64,000 nt of DNA from Brachybacterium sp. SGAir0954 (lineage in GTDB: Bacteria > Actinomycetota > Actinomycetes > Actinomycetales > Dermabacteraceae). A program made the translations under genes and the position numbers. The first letter of the stretch is position 1. The number at the start of each line of letters is the position of its first letter. The notes beneath the pieces are model-generated. The model saw only the letters and a program-made list of their open reading frames with translations. It was not told where the DNA came from and did not search any database. This document shows, in pieces, positions 49,710-57,764 of this stretch. The stretch spans positions 992,001 through 1,056,000 of the forward strand of contig NZ_CP027295.1 in the NCBI RefSeq assembly GCF_005490785.1, read 5' to 3'.

Positions 49710-50017
49710 GGGGTCTCCAGCGGGGAAGGGAACGAGGAGGAGCGGATGTCGGGGCGCGGCGGTGTGAGTACGGTCACCCGCGACGCCGTGGGGGGAACAG
49801 TAGCGCGCGGAGCGGCCCTCCCCGCCCCGTCGAGGGCCGTCCGTTATCCGACCGCAACCCCGCCGGCCGCGCGGAGGGTGCCCCCGCCGGGCCCGACGCC
49901 CCTGCGCCGCTCGTGCTCGATCGGCTGTCGCCATGCGGCGTGTCGCCCTGGGTGAGGCCCGTGACATCACCGCTCCGCGGTTCGGCAGAGCGCCCGGACT
50001 TCGCTAGACTCGTCCGC
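49710..50017. other. Intergenic region between AGCS symporter and SRP RNA genes
   Basis: 308 bp without a gene. It holds a CRP-like site (49763-49778), a candidate leftward -10 box TACTGT (49802-49797), and, at the right end, TAGACT (50005-50010) with TTCGGC 18 bp upstream as a rightward promoter for the SRP RNA. Confidence 0.55.
49763..49778 (-). promoter_or_regulatory. CRP/GlxR-like binding site
   Basis: TGTGAGTACGGTCACC matches the TGTGA-N6-TCACA consensus at nine of ten positions. It lies between the candidate -10 box and the AGCS start, where binding would repress. Confidence 0.45.
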
Positions 50018-50105
50018 GACCCCTCGTGCGGTGTCATCTCGCTGAACTCCCCCAGGGCCTGACGGCAGCAAGGGCAGGTGGGCTCTGGCAGGTGCACGAG
50101 GGGTC
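50018..50105 (+). ncRNA. ffs: Signal recognition particle RNA (4.5S type)
   Basis: The ends pair perfectly (GACCCCTCGTGC at 50018-50029 with GCACGAGGGGTC at 50094-50105). Inside is the conserved SRP domain IV: CTGAACTCCCCCAGG, then GCC-TGAC-GGC and CAGCAAGGGCAGG. The apical loop is UGAC rather than the GGAA of E. coli. Together with Ffh it targets membrane proteins. A promoter (-10 TAGACT) sits 7 nt upstream of the helix. Confidence 0.92.
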
Positions 50106-50227
50106 GTCTCATGCCCGCGAGGAGGGAAGCCCCCGGATCCCGGATGCCTGGCGAGCCGGCTGCGCACCGGCCCCGCTCCCCACGGGCGTCGGTACGATCG
50201 AGGCGAACCCACCGGAAGGGGCCCGCC

Positions 50228-51610
50228 ATGAGGATCGTCGCCACGCATCGCATCGAGAGCCCGCACGCCGACGTGCTCGCCTGGCATGAGCGGCCCGGCG
50301 CCCTCGTGCGCCTGACCCCGCCCGGGGTCGCCACGATCGACGACCCCACCGCGGGCGGCATGCGTGCGGGACGGGTGGTCGGCGCCCATATGGGCCCCAC
50401 CGCCCTGCCGCTGCGGCCCGCCTGGGTGCTCCGGCACGCGGAGGCCACCGAGGCCGGTCGCTTCGTGGATCAGCAGGTCAGCGGCCCGTGGCGCAGCTGG
50501 CAGCACGAGCACGGCATCGTCGTCGATCCCGCGGATCCGTCGGCCACCCTGCTCACCGACACCATCGAGGTCGAGCTGCCCGGCGGGGTCGAGAGATCGA
50601 CGCCCGTGGGCGCGGCCCTCGAGCGCCGCGTGCGTCGCCTGCTCGCCTTCCGCGCACGTCAGCTGCGCGAGGACCTCGCCCTGCACACCGCGCTCGCCGC
50701 CGTCCCGCGCCGCACGATCGCGATCACCGGCGCCTCGGGACTCGTGGGCACCCAGCTCGCGGCGCTCCTCGAGAGCGGCGGCCACACGGTGCGCCGGCTC
50801 GTGCGCAAGGACCGCCCCGGTCCCGGGGAGATCCGCTGGGACCCGCGCGCGGGGGAGCTGGACCCCGGGGACCTCGAGGGCGTCGACGTGGTCGTCCACC
50901 TCGCCGGCCGCTCGATCGCGACCCGCTGGACGGACGCCGCGAAGCGCGAGATCCGCGACTCCCGGGTGGAGGGCACGGCGCTGATCGCCCGCACGCTCGC
51001 CGGGATGACGGACGGCCCGCGCACCCTCGTGACCGCCTCCGCGATCGGCGTCTACGGACCGCAGCGGCCCGGGGAGGTGCTCACCGAGGAGGACACCGCC
51101 GGCACCGGGTTCCTCGCGGACCTCGTGCGGGACTGGGAAGCCGCGACCGCACCCGCCTCCCGCGCCGGCGTGCGGGTCGCGCAGCTGCGCACGGGCGTGG
51201 TGCTCTCCGACGGCGGCGGGTCCCTGCTCCCGCAGCTTCCCCTGCTGCTCGCCGGGGTGGGCGGCCGCCTCGCCCCGCCCGATGCCGTGACCTCGTGGAT
51301 CACGCTCGACGACCTCGTGCGCGCCTACGCGACCGTGGCCCTCGCCTCGAGCGCGGAGGGCCCGCTGAACGCGGTCGCCCCGCATCCCGTCACCCAGGCG
51401 GAGCTCGTGCGCGCCCTGGGTCGCACCCTGCACCGGCCCGCGGTCGTGCCCGTGCCGGCGGCGGGCCCCGCCCTGCTGCTGGGCACGGAGGCGGCGCGCG
51501 AGCTCGTCCGCGCGGATCAGCGCGTGGACGCGACGCGGCTGCAGCAGGCCGGCGCCCGGTTCGAGCACCCGCGGGTCGAGGAGGCGCTGCACCACGTGCT
51601 GTGGCGCTGA
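50228..51610 (+). CDS. TIGR01777-family NAD-dependent epimerase with N-terminal SRPBCC-like domain
   Basis: 460 residues. Residues 1-150 resemble a START/SRPBCC ligand-binding domain (ADVLAWHERPGALVRLTPPG, RSWQHEHGIV). From about 158 the Rossmann fold RTIAITGASGLVGTQLAALL begins, followed by DVVVHLAGRSIATRW, TASAIGVYGPQRPGE and the C-terminal DUF1731-like domain (FEHPRVEEALHHVLW). Such fusions are common in actinobacteria; the substrate is unknown. GGAAGGGG precedes the ATG. Confidence 0.85.
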   Translation: MRIVATHRIESPHADVLAWHERPGALVRLTPPGVATIDDPTAGGMRAGRVVGAHMGPTALPLRPAWVLRHAEATEAGRFVDQQVSGPWRSWQHEHGIVVDPADPSATLLTDTIEVELPGGVERSTPVGAALERRVRRLLAFRARQLREDLALHTALAAVPRRTIAITGASGLVGTQLAALLESGGHTVRRLVRKDRPGPGEIRWDPRAGELDPGDLEGVDVVVHLAGRSIATRWTDAAKREIRDSRVEGTALIARTLAGMTDGPRTLVTASAIGVYGPQRPGEVLTEEDTAGTGFLADLVRDWEAATAPASRAGVRVAQLRTGVVLSDGGGSLLPQLPLLLAGVGGRLAPPDAVTSWITLDDLVRAYATVALASSAEGPLNAVAPHPVTQAELVRALGRTLHRPAVVPVPAAGPALLLGTEAARELVRADQRVDATRLQQAGARFEHPRVEEALHHVLWR

Positions 51611-51650
51611 GCGTCCCGGACCCGTGCCTCCCTGAGCGGAGCGCCCCGGA

Positions 51651-52964
51651 TCAGAGCGCGGCCGGAGGTGCCTCGGTGGAGGTCACGGCGTCCTCGACGG
51701 CGAGCGGCCCGCGACCGAGCAGGGCGTTGCCGAGCGCCGCGAGCACCACGAGCGACGCGGCCGCGATCGGCAGCAGCACGGCCGTCCCCGCCCCGGTGCT
51801 CTCCGCGACCGACCCGGTCAGCGCGGAGGCCGCGGACTGCCCGACGATCGTCGCCGAGCCGAGCATCGTCATCAGGGTCGCCGAGCGGCCCTGCGGGGAG
51901 CGCTCCGCCGCGAGGCTGTAGAGCGTGACGACCGTCGGCCCCACGCCGATCCCCGCGACCGCCATCGCCCCGACCATCACGGGCAGCGCGCCGCCCGCGA
52001 GACCGAAGGCGAGCATCGCGGCGAGCATGAGCGTGCCGAAGACCAGCCAGCGGGCGCGCAGCGAGAACCGCGACGGGAACAGGGAGGTGCTGAGCGCGAG
52101 GATCGTGGAGCCGACGCCCATCACCCCGTAGACCAGTCCCGCGGACTCCCCGTGGCCCGCCTCGGAGAGCACGGCCGTGAGCGAGGTGAGGACCGTGCCG
52201 AAGAACAGGCCCACCCCGAGAGCGCCCGCGACGATGACGAGCACGCCGGGGGCGCGCAGCTCCCGGGCGGGCGCCTGGACCACGGACTCGTGGGAGGCAG
52301 GCGCCTCGACCCTCGCCGTGGGGTGCAGCGCGAAGGCGGTGACGAACACGAGCGTGAGCACCGCGGCGCCGATCATCGGGGCGGCCGGGCTCATCGTCGT
52401 CGCGAGCAGACCCACCACGACGGGGCCGAAGACGAAGGCGGTCTCGTCGGCCGCGGACTCGTAGCCCATCGTCCCGTTCATGCTGCGGGCGCGGCGATCG
52501 GCCGGCATGCGGTGCAGGATCAGCTGCACGAGCCGGCTGCGGGAGAGCGGACCGATCTGCGGCGAGGACGCGCCGAGCACGAAGCCCACGGCGAGCACCG
52601 CCACGTCGGGCAGATCGCTGAAGGCGACGACCGCGAGGGCGAGCAGGGCGAGCGAGTTGACGAGGCCGGAGGCGAGCAGCACGGGGCGCTGGCCGATCCT
52701 GTCCGCCGCGGCGCCCAGCAGCGGGCCCACGAGCGCGGAGCCGAGGCCCACGACGGCGGAGTTCAGCCCGCCCAGCGCGATCGAGTCGCGCGCGGCGACG
52801 ACGAGCGTCAGGGTGCCCACGACCATCATCGCGAAGGGGAAGCGGGCGATGAAGGCGATCGGGAAGTACGCGGGGCCCGCGAGCCGCAGCAGTGAGGGGG
52901 CCGGCGTCGTCCCCTGGTCGGTGTGGGCGCCGGTGCGCTGCCGGTCCAGATGCGATGAGGTCAT
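51651..52964 (-). CDS. MFS transporter
   Basis: 437 residues with twelve predicted membrane segments. GLGSALVGPLLGAAADRIGQ carries the loop 2-3 motif of the major facilitator superfamily, and SAVVGLGSALVGPLLGAA and SPQIGPLSRSRLVQLILHRM follow the usual plan. Probable efflux of small molecules. The last 20 residues are cytoplasmic. A GATCC-rich leader with AGGATCC precedes the ATG. Confidence 0.85.
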   Translation of the reverse strand: MTSSHLDRQRTGAHTDQGTTPAPSLLRLAGPAYFPIAFIARFPFAMMVVGTLTLVVAARDSIALGGLNSAVVGLGSALVGPLLGAAADRIGQRPVLLASGLVNSLALLALAVVAFSDLPDVAVLAVGFVLGASSPQIGPLSRSRLVQLILHRMPADRRARSMNGTMGYESAADETAFVFGPVVVGLLATTMSPAAPMIGAAVLTLVFVTAFALHPTARVEAPASHESVVQAPARELRAPGVLVIVAGALGVGLFFGTVLTSLTAVLSEAGHGESAGLVYGVMGVGSTILALSTSLFPSRFSLRARWLVFGTLMLAAMLAFGLAGGALPVMVGAMAVAGIGVGPTVVTLYSLAAERSPQGRSATLMTMLGSATIVGQSAASALTGSVAESTGAGTAVLLPIAAASLVVLAALGNALLGRGPLAVEDAVTSTEAPPAAL

Positions 52965-53134
52965 GGGGATCCTCCGGGACGGGTGGTGCCGCCTTGGACG
53001 ATCCGTGAGAGGACCCGAGGTAGATGCACTGCGGGATGGGACGCCTGGAGCCTAGCGATCCCCGCGCAGGTGTGCCAGCGTTCCGCTCGGTGACGGCGCG
53101 GACCTCACACGTCGCCGTCCCCTGCCCGTGCGGG

Positions 53135-53170
53135 CGAGGCCCGCCCCGGACGGATCCGGGGCGGGCCTCG
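53135..53170 (-). terminator. Hairpin terminator after the dicarboxylate symporter gene
   Basis: 16 bp perfect stem CGAGGCCCGCCCCGGA with loop CGGA, 20 nt past the leftward stop. Confidence 0.75.
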
Positions 53171-53189
53171 AGGAGGAGGGCGGCGCAGG

Positions 53190-54626
53190 TCAGGCGGTGG
53201 CGCCGGCCTTCTCGCGCTCACCGGCCGGCGCGGGGCCGGCGGCATCCGCCGCGGTGTCCGCCTGCTCGGCCTGGATGGCCTGGAACGAGGTGCGGCTCGC
53301 GGCGTCGTAGGTCGCGCGGTCCAGGATCTTCTCCCGCTTCGCGACGATCACGGCGACCAGCGACTGGCCGGTGACGTTCAGGGCGGTGCGGCCCATGTCG
53401 AGGATCGGGTCGATCGCGAGCAGCAGGCCCACACCCTCGAGCGGGAGGCCCAGGGTGGAGAGGGTCAGCGTGAGCATGACGGTCGCACCGGTCATGCCGG
53501 CGGTCGCGGCGGAGCCCAGCACGGAGACCAGCACGATGAGCAGGTAGTCCGTGACGCTCAGCGGCACGCCGTAGAAGTTCGCGACGAAGATCGCGGCGAG
53601 CGAGGGGTAGATCGCGGCGCAGCCGTCCATCTTGGTCGTCGCGCCCAGCGGGATCGCGAAGGAGGCGTAGTGGCGCGGGACGCCCATGCGCTCGGTGACG
53701 GTCTGCGTCATCGGCATGGTGCCCAGCGAGCTGCGGGACACGAAGCCCAGCGAGGTCGCCGGCCACACGCCGCGGAAGAAGGAGCCGACGCCCAGGCCGT
53801 TGATCTTCAGCAGCACCGGGTACACGACGAGCAGCACGAGCAGCATGCCGATGTAGACGTCCGCGGTGAAGACGCCGAGCTGGCCGATCGCGGACCAGCC
53901 GTAGGAGGCGACCGCGTTGCCGAGCAGGCCGATGGTGCCGATCGGGGCGAGGCGGATGACCCACCACAGCAGCTTCTGCACGATCTCGAGTGCGGAGCCG
54001 GTGAAGCGCAGGAACGGCTCCGCCTTCTCGCCCACGGAGAGCACGGCGATGCCCACGGCGATCGAGATGACGAGGATCTGCAGGGCGTTGAAGGTCAGGG
54101 AGATCGAGCCGTCGTCCCCGGCGGAGCCCTCGAGGCCCAGGAAGTTCGCGGGCACGAGGCCCACGAGGAAGTCGAGCCAGCCGCCCTGGGTGGAGGAGGC
54201 CTCGGCGGTGCCGGCGTCCACGCCGGAGTTCGCGCCCGGGCTGGTCAGCGCGCCCAGCGTGATGCCGATGGAGACCGCGATGAGCGAGGTGATCGCGAAC
54301 CAGAGCAGGGTCTTGCCGGCGAGGCGGGCGGCGTTGGTGACGCCGCGCAGGTTCGCGATCGAGGTGACGATCGCGAGGAAGATCAGCGGCGGGACCAGGG
54401 CCTTCAGCAGGGTCACGAAGATCGTGCCGATGGTGTGGAGGATGGTCGTCAGCCAGTTGGCGCCGTCCGGGTTCGCCTCGGTGACGGCGACTGGGCCGAT
54501 CTGCGCGGCGACGAGGCCGAGGACCACACCGAGCACGAGGCCGATGAGGACCTGCCAGCCGAAGGGGATCCGGCCCAGCGCGCGCAACGGGTTGCGGGTG
54601 GGGGAGGAGGGGGTCGAGGTGCTCAC
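53190..54626 (-). CDS. Dicarboxylate/amino acid:cation symporter (DAACS family)
   Basis: 478 residues. Signature parts of the glutamate/C4-dicarboxylate transporter family are present: the serine-rich hairpin region (FVSRSSLGTMPMTQTVTERM), the binding motif IPLGATTKMDGCAAIYPSLA and LAIDPILDMGRTALNVTGQS. It imports glutamate, aspartate or C4-dicarboxylates with sodium or protons. The last 40 residues are charged and Ala-rich. The GTG start has no Shine-Dalgarno but follows a -10 box by 8 nt, so the mRNA may be nearly leaderless. Confidence 0.9.
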   Translation of the reverse strand: MSTSTPSSPTRNPLRALGRIPFGWQVLIGLVLGVVLGLVAAQIGPVAVTEANPDGANWLTTILHTIGTIFVTLLKALVPPLIFLAIVTSIANLRGVTNAARLAGKTLLWFAITSLIAVSIGITLGALTSPGANSGVDAGTAEASSTQGGWLDFLVGLVPANFLGLEGSAGDDGSISLTFNALQILVISIAVGIAVLSVGEKAEPFLRFTGSALEIVQKLLWWVIRLAPIGTIGLLGNAVASYGWSAIGQLGVFTADVYIGMLLVLLVVYPVLLKINGLGVGSFFRGVWPATSLGFVSRSSLGTMPMTQTVTERMGVPRHYASFAIPLGATTKMDGCAAIYPSLAAIFVANFYGVPLSVTDYLLIVLVSVLGSAATAGMTGATVMLTLTLSTLGLPLEGVGLLLAIDPILDMGRTALNVTGQSLVAVIVAKREKILDRATYDAASRTSFQAIQAEQADTAADAAGPAPAGEREKAGATA

Positions 54627-54634
54627 GTGTCTCG

Positions 54635-54665
54635 ACGCTACGCGCGGCTCCGTTGAGGTTTCAAC
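54635..54665 (-). promoter_or_regulatory. Promoter of the dicarboxylate symporter gene
   Basis: Read leftward, TTGAAA (54664-54659) and TAGCGT (54640-54635) are 18 bp apart. A GTTGA-aacc-TCAAC palindrome (54665-54652) overlaps the -35 box and could bind a regulator. Confidence 0.55.
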
Positions 54666-54813
54666 AGGATGGCTATGCGGTCACATAAGTATGCGTAGGG
54701 CATCGGTGGCGGGTCATAGGTCGTGCGGCGCCGGGACCCTCCGACCAGCGGAGGAGAGGAACGTCCACCGAAGGCGGAGGGGCGCGGCGCGTACGGCCTG
54801 GAAGGCTGGGCCC

Positions 54814-55869
54814 ATGACCGCCAGCACCGCCGCCGACGCCGCACCCCGCGACCCCGACGCGGAGGGCGAGGCGGCATTCGGGGAGCGCGAGCCGAACCGC
54901 TTCGGCGCGGACGTCGAGTACCGCGGCCGCGCCCAGGGGCACGAGTACGTGGCCCGGGTGCGCCACCGGCTGCTGGACACGAGCCTGCTCCTCGAGATCG
55001 ACGGCGTGCCGCACGACCCCGCCGCCGAGGAGAAGGCCCTCAAGGCCACGGAGAAGACCGACGGGCCCGAGGGGGACGAGGCGGCGGAAGGGGACGACGG
55101 GCCGACGGGCGCCGACGACCTCCGCTTCCGGATCGACGACGGCTTCGCGACCCTGCGCTGCACCGTCCTCCGTCGGGACTCCGACGGGGAGCACACCGAC
55201 CATGAGCTGGTCACCGTCCGCACCGCGGGCCTCGGCGGCGCGGGCGAGGTGGAGGTCTCGCGAGGGCTGCGCACCGATCCGCTGATCCCGGCCGAGGGGA
55301 GCCCGTCGGCGCTGCGGGACGAGAAGCGTGCCGCGCACCCCACGCGGTTCGCGGCGCTCGCCGCGGTGCGGCGGGCGGCCGGCTACCTGATCCCGCTGCT
55401 GGGGCTCGGCGCCCTGTTCTCGAACCTCCTGCGCCCCGTGCGCGAGTGGGTGGCGTCGTTGCTGCGACCAGTGGTGGAGGCCATCGGCGCTGTCGTGAAC
55501 CCGGTGCTCGAGGTGATCGGCGACCTCCTCCGCCCGGTGCGGGACCTGCTGGCCGCGGTGCTGCGTCCTGTCGCCCGTGCGCTTCACTGGCTCCGTGACC
55601 TGCTGCTGGGCTGGATCCCGGATCTGTCCCTGCCCTTCTCCGTGCCGGACTGGGTGCCCGACGTCGTGGTCCCGCTGATCGTGGTCCTGCTGGTGTTCAG
55701 CGCGACGCTCAGCGGCATCCGACGGCGCAGCGCCGCGCTCGAGGAGGCGAGGAAGCAGCCCGGCGGGCCCACCGATGCCCCGGACGAGCGCGAGAAGAAG
55801 GCCGCGGCCTCGCAGAAGGACGGCGGCGACGATGCTCCCGATGGCGAGGATCCCGTGGAGACACCGTGA
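54814..55869 (+). CDS. Membrane protein of unknown function
   Basis: 351 residues. Residues 1-175 are acidic and soluble-looking (YRGRAQGHEYVARVRHRLLD and LRFRIDDGFATLRCTVLRRD). Around 190 is a membrane stretch (AAGYLIPLLGLGALFSNLL), then an amphipathic region of repeated LRPV units (LLRPVREWVASLLRPVVEAI, LLRPVRDLLAAVLRPVARAL) and a second membrane helix (VVVPLIVVLLVFSATLSGI) before a charged tail. The LRPV repeat suggests a membrane-lying amphipathic helix array. I recognise no family. It precedes another small membrane protein gene by 75 bp. Confidence 0.55.
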   Translation: MTASTAADAAPRDPDAEGEAAFGEREPNRFGADVEYRGRAQGHEYVARVRHRLLDTSLLLEIDGVPHDPAAEEKALKATEKTDGPEGDEAAEGDDGPTGADDLRFRIDDGFATLRCTVLRRDSDGEHTDHELVTVRTAGLGGAGEVEVSRGLRTDPLIPAEGSPSALRDEKRAAHPTRFAALAAVRRAAGYLIPLLGLGALFSNLLRPVREWVASLLRPVVEAIGAVVNPVLEVIGDLLRPVRDLLAAVLRPVARALHWLRDLLLGWIPDLSLPFSVPDWVPDVVVPLIVVLLVFSATLSGIRRRSAALEEARKQPGGPTDAPDEREKKAAASQKDGGDDAPDGEDPVETP

Positions 55870-55944
55870 AGCCGGCCTCGTCGCCGCGCGGGGCTGCGTA
55901 GCGTCGTTCCCGGGGAGCCCGTCGGGCGCCAGGGGGAGGGGATC

Positions 55945-56454
55945 GTGAGGTCGGAGGTCAGGGCGACGCGGGTCGCAGCGGTGGTCACGGGGGTGCTCGT
56001 CCTCGTCATCGCCGCCGTCGTGGTCGGAGCGGTGCGGGGTGCGAGAGAGGTGGTCGAGGAGCTGGCCCGGGAGGAGCGGTCCCCGGCCCTCAGCGACGAC
56101 CCGCAGGAGCTGCACGAGTCCTGGGGCATCGGCGTGCCTCACGACGCCCGGGTGGTGTCCCATCGCTATGGCGAGGTCGGTCCGCACGGTGAGAGGGACG
56201 AGGTCTGGGAGCTGGATCTGCCGGCCGCGGAGCGCACGGGCTTCTGGCTCCCCGAGGAGCTCGCCGCCCCTCTCGTCGGCGCGGACCGCATCACCGCGGA
56301 GTCCGTCGCCGTGGGCGCGGCCGTGCCCGACGGCGATCTCGACCTCGAGTCGCTCACCTGCCGGGAGAAGCTCGTCCAGGACGGCGAGGACGTGCTGCTG
56401 GCCTGCATCGACCCGAGCACCGAGGAGTACGTGGTGTTCGAACGGTTCGCCTGA
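55945..56454 (+). CDS. Single-pass membrane protein of unknown function
   Basis: 169 residues from GTG 55945, with GGGAGGGG upstream. One N-terminal membrane segment (VAAVVTGVLVLVIAAVVVGA) is followed by an extracytoplasmic domain with two cysteines (LESLTCREKL, VLLACIDP). No known family is evident. It follows the LRPV-repeat membrane protein in the same direction and may be co-transcribed with it. Confidence 0.55.
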   Translation: MRSEVRATRVAAVVTGVLVLVIAAVVVGAVRGAREVVEELAREERSPALSDDPQELHESWGIGVPHDARVVSHRYGEVGPHGERDEVWELDLPAAERTGFWLPEELAAPLVGADRITAESVAVGAAVPDGDLDLESLTCREKLVQDGEDVLLACIDPSTEEYVVFERFA

Positions 56455-56574
56455 CCGTCGATGCTCGCGGACGGCTCGCTCGCGACGCCGGCGCGTCGGC
56501 GCGTCGACCGAGGCGGGCTCCGAGGTTCCCACGGCCCGTCGGCCGCCGGAGCGATCCGCCGACGCGGCACACGA

Positions 56575-56811
56575 TCAGAAGAATCCCAGATAGCGGTCGG
56601 TCTCGTCACGGAGCTCCTGCTCCGGTGTCCTCGCCGGCGGGGCGTAGGACTCGTCACCGAGGGCGGCCAGCGCTCGATCGTAGAAGTCGGCGGAGACGAG
56701 GACCGCTCGCCGGCGCACCCCGCGGCTCGAGATCGTGACGGGTTCGCGACGCGAGAGCTCGAGGTGCTCGCTGAGCCGGGTGCGGAAGCGGGAGCAAGAG
56801 ACGGTGGCCAT
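56575..56811 (-). CDS. Phd/YefM-like antitoxin, apparently orphan
   Basis: 78 residues beginning MATVSCSRFRTRLSEHLEL, followed by EPVTISSRGVRRRAVLVSADFYD, the DNA-binding N-terminal domain pattern of Phd/YefM antitoxins. The C-terminal part that would clamp a toxin is EQELRDETDRYLGFF. No RelE/Doc-like toxin gene is found on either side. ATG 56811 is preferred; GTG 56844 would add eleven residues. Confidence 0.65.
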   Translation of the reverse strand: MATVSCSRFRTRLSEHLELSRREPVTISSRGVRRRAVLVSADFYDRALAALGDESYAPPARTPEQELRDETDRYLGFF

Positions 56812-56972
56812 GCGCGGAGCCTCGCACCGGGGCCCGGGGCTCACGAGGGCAGGCTGAGGAATGTGGACGCGAGGGGCATCGGGAGGAACCGCCCGCCCGT
56901 CGATCGGTCGGCCCGTCGGCCCGTCGGCGCGAACGGGCAGAGCGCGCTGGGGACAGGGCCTCCCGGGAAAAG

Positions 56973-57000
56973 GCTGGTCATCATGTACATGATGACCAGC
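56973..57000. repeat. 28 bp perfect palindrome
   Basis: The sequence from GCTGGTCATCATG to its mirror CATGATGACCAGC is fully self-complementary around TGTACA. Read leftward it is followed by CTTTTCCC, so it could terminate the VOC transcripts. It could equally be an operator for the antitoxin gene 160 bp away. It lies in a 246 bp gap (56812-57057) with no other feature seen. Confidence 0.65.
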
Positions 57001-57057
57001 GTTTCTTGAACATGGACAGCCGCCTGCTCCGGTCCTCCACGCATCTCTGCGCGTCCT

Positions 57058-57255
57058 CTACGCGTCCCGGGAGCCGAGGGGACCGCGGCCGAGCGGCTGC
57101 TGGAATCGCAGCAGGTATCCGTCGGGATCCGTGACGAGGAACTGGCGCACGCCCGCCTCCTCCTCGTCGATCCGGTACCAGCGGGTCTCCGGCTCCATGA
57201 ACAGCGGGACGCCGTGCGCGCGGAGCTCGGCGAGGATCGGATCGAGATCCGCCAC
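57058..57255 (-). pseudogene. VOC (glyoxalase-like) protein fragment, N-terminus missing
   Basis: 65 residues from GTG 57255 contain the C-terminal half of a VOC domain (HGVPLFMEPETRWYRIDEEE, FLVTDPDGYLLRFQQPLG). In-frame sequence upstream adds WLTGELEPPYGRGLNLQIS, which also fits the family, but reaches the stop region of the neighbouring VOC gene without a start codon. About 40 N-terminal residues are absent. Probably a truncated relic. Confidence 0.6.
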
Positions 57256-57319
57256 GGAGATCTGCAGGTTCAGCCCGCGGCCGTACGGCGGTTCCAGCTC
57301 GCCGGTCAGCCAGTTCCGA

Positions 57320-57736
57320 TCATCGCGGGTGGGCGGAGAGGTACGCCTCGCGCTCCGCGGGGGAGAGGAGCACGCAGAACTGATTGCCCTCGGGATCAGC
57401 GAAGGTCACCCAGCCGCTTCCCGGACCGTGGATTCCGCGGTGGTCGGCGATGATCCTCGCCCCGCGCTCCTGCAGCCACGCGACCTCCTCCGCCGGGGTG
57501 CGCTCGCGCGGGAGCACGTCGAAGTGGATCCGCTTCTCGGGCAGCTCCGGATCGGGCACCTCGAGGAACAGGATCGTGTGCCCGGTCGCCGGGGCGTGGA
57601 TCGGGCACTCCTCGTGGCCGGGGAGGTTCGGGTCCTCGGGATCCATCTCGTAGTCGAGCACCGCCCGCCACCATTCCGAGAGCGCGAACGCGTCGTGGCA
57701 GTCGATCGTGGTGTGCGAGATGAGGACGCTCGTCAG
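57320..57736 (-). CDS. VOC family protein (glyoxalase-like domain), possible CTG start
   Basis: About 138 residues: ISHTTIDCHDAFALSEWW, LDYEMDPEDPNLPGHEECPI, TILFLEVPDPELPEKRIHFD and GSGWVTFADPEGNQFCVLLS are typical of the glyoxalase_6 type. Homologous proteins begin just before the ISHTTIDC strand; at that place the codon is CTG (57736-57734) and the first ATG/GTG/TTG in frame is GTG 57661, which would delete the first strand and helix. So either CTG initiates or the start has been lost. The function, possibly binding or modifying a small molecule, is not known. Confidence 0.65.
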   Translation of the reverse strand: MTSVLISHTTIDCHDAFALSEWWRAVLDYEMDPEDPNLPGHEECPIHAPATGHTILFLEVPDPELPEKRIHFDVLPRERTPAEEVAWLQERGARIIADHRGIHGPGSGWVTFADPEGNQFCVLLSPAEREAYLSAHPR

Positions 57737-57764
57737 GCGAGTCTCATCGGGAGCGGCCCGTCGG

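Noticed and set aside
56841-57044. Leftward 67-codon frame beside the antitoxin, considered as a toxin
   Set aside because: It is made of the 28 bp palindrome and a low-complexity stretch, with no RelE/Doc/Txe features.
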